This document shows, one piece after another, positions 61,979-64,000 of a stretch of DNA of 64,000 bases. Position 1 is the first letter of the stretch. Each line of letters starts with the position of its first letter. The notes under the pieces were generated by a model. It had not been told where the DNA came from. It saw only the letters and a list, made by a program, of their open reading frames with translations, and searched no databases. Position numbers and translations under genes: made by a program. Source of the stretch: CAMDKS01 sp964402975 (GTDB lineage: Bacteria > Bdellovibrionota_B > Oligoflexia > Oligoflexales > RGVZ01); contig CAYOEM010000015.1 in assembly GCA_964402975.1 (NCBI GenBank), positions 1 through 64,000 of the forward strand, read 5' to 3'.

Positions 61979-62830
61979 TTAGTTTTGTGGAAGCAGCAGT
62001 CTGAAATTCAGAGCTTGCTGCGCCTCATCTAAAAACGGCCAGAATTCAGTCAGATCCGTAAATACGGTTGTGCCCTTCTTACAGGTGCGGTCGCCACGTG
62101 AGACGATTCCAACAAGCCAAACGTTTCGTCCAGCCGTGAAAAAGGCAGGACCGCCTGAATCGCCAAGACAACCCATTTTTCCGGTTGGATCTACGGCTGT
62201 GAACTCCATGACAGGCTTGCTGACTTTGCTGATTTTCAGGTCGACTTTTTGAAGCACACCAGACGACTCTGGATCACTACCATCCGTTCTGCCGTAGCCA
62301 GCAATCGTAATCGGAAGATTCGACTCAACACTCCAGCGGGATGAGTTGATCAGGATGGGTACAGGAATTGTTCCAGCGGACGGCTCAATTGTTTTGACAA
62401 GGGCCACATCATTTGGGGCCGATTCTGGCTCGAGGACCTCGAGAAGGCCTCGTGAATAGTTTTGATGCGCCATCACTTCGCGCTCAACTTTCAACACCTC
62501 AGGTTTAGCCCAGTTTTTCGAATCGGTTCCACTTAGTTGACGAGCTCGACCTTGATAAATTGAAAGACCAGTTCGAATAGTCCAATCGGTCATATCCTTA
62601 CCGTAAACGCAGTGCGCTGCTGTAATAAAGATGTCACTGGCTATCGGTGCAACCGAGCACACAACTTTCTCGTCTGCATCAACAAGAACGGCAACTCGAT
62701 TTGCTAAAGGGTCCTGAGCACTGACGGGAGTACCGCCAATGATTTTTTGCGAGGAAGGCTCAGGTGTTCTGCAATTTGAGACAAGTAGAACAAGTAGTAA
62801 GCTGGCGATGCTAGAAGCTGAAAATGTCAT
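61979..62830 (-). CDS. Trypsin-like (S1) serine protease
   Basis: 283 residues with a signal peptide and a possible, non-ideal lipobox (VSNC, Cys20). The zymogen cut is after Lys29, before IIGG. The triad is His73 (TAAHC), Asp141 (NDVALVK) and Ser225 (GDSGGP), with GYGRTDG and CLGDSGG Cys positions as in chymotrypsin-fold enzymes. Secreted protease, likely for nutrient acquisition or attack. It has its own terminator and a striking inverted repeat upstream (62901-62937). Confidence 0.93.
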   Translation of the reverse strand: MTFSASSIASLLLVLLVSNCRTPEPSSQKIIGGTPVSAQDPLANRVAVLVDADEKVVCSVAPIASDIFITAAHCVYGKDMTDWTIRTGLSIYQGRARQLSGTDSKNWAKPEVLKVEREVMAHQNYSRGLLEVLEPESAPNDVALVKTIEPSAGTIPVPILINSSRWSVESNLPITIAGYGRTDGSDPESSGVLQKVDLKISKVSKPVMEFTAVDPTGKMGCLGDSGGPAFFTAGRNVWLVGIVSRGDRTCKKGTTVFTDLTEFWPFLDEAQQALNFRLLLPQN

Positions 62831-62900
62831 CTCTAAAAACCATCCAAACTATGGGTGATTAAAATAAGCACAGCCGGCGTCTTATATTAATTTCTATGGA

Positions 62901-62937
62901 AATGGTCAATATATATTAGTTTTAATAATTGACCATT
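62901..62937. promoter_or_regulatory. 10-bp perfect inverted repeat upstream of the S1 protease gene
   Basis: AATGGTCAAT (62901-62910), 17 AT-rich bases, ATTGACCATT (62928-62937). It lies about 70 bp upstream of the protease start and 38 bp beyond the globin stop. Arm spacing fits a dimeric regulator; no T-run follows either way, so it is probably not a terminator. Confidence 0.5.
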
Positions 62938-62974
62938 GATTACAGGGGGTTTCCCGGTCGTAGGGAGGATTTTT

Positions 62975-63352
62975 CTAGGAGTTTACAATGACGGGGCGAA
63001 ATTGTTCCTCTACCGAGAGCCAGGCGTCCCGAAGCGAGGGCTCAAGACCCAAGTCCACCAGAACCTCCCGCATGAGGACTTGGCGGCGGTTAAAATGGAC
63101 TGGTCTAATCTTGAATGGTTTGTGGGCTGCTTTTAGAGGTTTACCGCTATAGTTGGCGGGACCGCCCAGCATGGCTGAAACGAAATGGATCTGTTGTTCT
63201 GTGATGTGTTGAATGTCTGATTTGAAGAAGAAGTGGCCAATCAGGACGTCTTGGAAGGCTCTTTTATAGAACTCGGCCACGGCCTTCGCAATGAAGGCGT
63301 GGCCTATCTGATCATATAAACCGGGATTCCTAGTTTCCTCTAATCCAGTCAT
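62975..63352 (-). CDS. Truncated haemoglobin-like globin
   Basis: 125 residues. The 2-on-2 globin pattern is clear: LYDQIG, AVAEFYKRAF (Tyr29 at B10), IGHFFFKSDI, QQIHFVSAMLGGPANYSG and IRPVHF with proximal His86, as in TrHb1 (GGP-x-x-Y-x-G, then HF). It binds haem and O2/NO and is usually linked to NO detoxification or O2 chemistry. It starts 24 bp after the upstream membrane-protein gene. Confidence 0.9.
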   Translation of the reverse strand: MTGLEETRNPGLYDQIGHAFIAKAVAEFYKRAFQDVLIGHFFFKSDIQHITEQQIHFVSAMLGGPANYSGKPLKAAHKPFKIRPVHFNRRQVLMREVLVDLGLEPSLRDAWLSVEEQFRPVIVNS

Positions 63353-63376
63353 GCGCCTTTCGGAGCAAGCCAGGGT

Positions 63377-64000
63377 TTAGTTATAGTACGCGATTCCGAA
63401 TGCGAGCTCGCGTTTTTGCTGGCTGCCGATCAGGCTACCGTAGCTGCTATGGGTCGTGTCGCGCAACTGATAGTTGTGGACCATGTACGAGCCGGTGAAA
63501 AAGAAGCCATTTGAAGCTGGTAATTCAAGGCCTACACCCGCATGGTATCCTGGGCCCATGCCTTCGAGTTTGTAATTGCTCGTGGTGCCTTGAAACTCGA
63601 GACCACTCGTATTTCGCAACTCGGTACGGATGTCAGTTACTTGGCTATAGACGCCTGCACCAGCCTGAAAGTACATGATTTTGCCGAAGTTAAACCTAGC
63701 AAAAAGGCTTGCTGCTTTACTGGACGTGCTGGCCTGGCGGCTGAGCTCTTGATTTGTAGACGGTGATTTCTCGCTAAATTCCTCATACTTATTTTCAACA
63801 TTCAGCATAATGCCGAGGTTTAGAGCCTCGAACGAATAGCCAAGATAGGGGCTAAATGCCTGACCAGCGCTTTTCGTTCTTGTATTTTTGTCGTTTAGGG
63901 TGCTTTGCTGTCCGCGATCATCGCTATCCATGATTCGAACAGATGAACCAAAATTCAGTCCTTCTCGATCAGCCCGGCGAGCATAGGCCGCCTGACTGAA
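63377..64000 (-). CDS. Outer-membrane barrel-like protein, 5' end outside window
   Basis: The frame is open to the window edge. An ATG at 63931 is internal; the codons upstream read QAAYARRADREGLNFGSSVR, which looks like the end of a signal peptide followed by the mature start. The rest has barrel-like strands (YLGYSFEALNLGIMLNV, MYFQAGAGVYSQV, GYHAGVGLELPA, FFFTGSYMVHNYQL, ELAFGIAYYN). Probably an outer-membrane protein with its start beyond 64000. Confidence 0.75.
   Translation of the reverse strand, partial: FSQAAYARRADREGLNFGSSVRIMDSDDRGQQSTLNDKNTRTKSAGQAFSPYLGYSFEALNLGIMLNVENKYEEFSEKSPSTNQELSRQASTSSKAASLFARFNFGKIMYFQAGAGVYSQVTDIRTELRNTSGLEFQGTTSNYKLEGMGPGYHAGVGLELPASNGFFFTGSYMVHNYQLRDTTHSSYGSLIGSQQKRELAFGIAYYN

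Noticed and set aside
62936..63136. 66-codon plus-strand frame opposite the globin
   Set aside because: It overlaps the conserved globin GGP and HF region in antisense and has no SD.
63935..63955. TTCGAAT-like string suggesting a tRNA T-arm
   Set aside because: It lies inside an open coding frame and no cloverleaf arms surround it; no tRNA was found anywhere in the window.

Overview
The window (about 48-50 % GC by eye) is a chromosomal segment of a Gram-negative, respiring bacterium. The gene mix suggests a Bdellovibrionota/Oligoflexia-type or related former deltaproteobacterial lineage. It includes alternative complex III, many secreted lipoproteins, a vWA lipoprotein, a PilZ protein, a class III cyclase, a Leptospira/Bdellovibrio-style Ig-repeat beta-helix protein, a transglutaminase-elicitor homologue, and S8 and S1 proteases. 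This placement is inferred from content only; there is no rRNA gene in the window. No prophage, CRISPR array, intact IS, tRNA or rRNA gene was seen.

Layout. 1-4.1 kb: 3' part of a giant surface protein with six 291-bp Ig-like repeats, an FN3-like domain and a beta-helix tail. 4.3-6.5 kb: secreted subtilase and a coiled-coil protein. 6.6-10.6 kb: acyl-CoA dehydrogenase plus alpha/beta hydrolase, an RRM RNA-binding protein with a clear terminator, and a secreted protein built of nine 18-residue Cys/Tyr repeats. 10.6-13.4 kb: FAD amine oxidase-like enzyme and vWA lipoprotein. 13.4-17.4 kb: uvrB-uvrC. 17.6-25.4 kb: complete actABCDEF operon (alternative complex III). 25.8-34.7 kb: small hypotheticals, hflX, a lipase-like lipoprotein, a second acyl-CoA dehydrogenase, a membrane PAS protein, a PilZ protein, mltG and a barrel-like protein. 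34.8-40 kb: methyltransferase, AlkB-like dioxygenase, asparagine synthase and an FeS-type photolyase in one run. 41.6-43.9 kb: rnc-der. 44-48.8 kb: TonB-dependent receptor behind a hairpin that hides its ribosome-binding site, adenylate cyclase, methyltransferase, RidA. 48.9-53.6 kb: a roughly 1571-residue fusion protein. 53.7-56.9 kb: fatty-acid-hydroxylase, HTTM-DCC and membrane proteins. 57-60.6 kb: hypotheticals, a lipoprotein, puuD and hiuH. 60.7-64 kb: transglutaminase-elicitor-like lipoprotein, trypsin-like protease, truncated globin and a partial outer-membrane protein.

Central theme. Three loci spell out urate breakdown. PuuD is a membrane urate oxidase with its own cytochrome c. HiuH is 5-hydroxyisourate hydrolase. 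The fusion protein joins, in order, a malate-synthase-like module, an OHCU-decarboxylase-like module, a serine (beta-lactamase/DD-peptidase fold) hydrolase with intact motifs, and a two-repeat allantoicase. Read as a pathway this goes OHCU to allantoin, allantoate, ureidoglycolate/glyoxylate and malate, with the serine hydrolase sitting where an allantoinase is missing. Several catalytic residues of the malate-synthase and OHCU modules look altered, so the activities are hypotheses. This fusion is my main candidate for an undescribed system. The 18-residue-repeat protein and the RBS-occluding hairpin before the TonB receptor are next.
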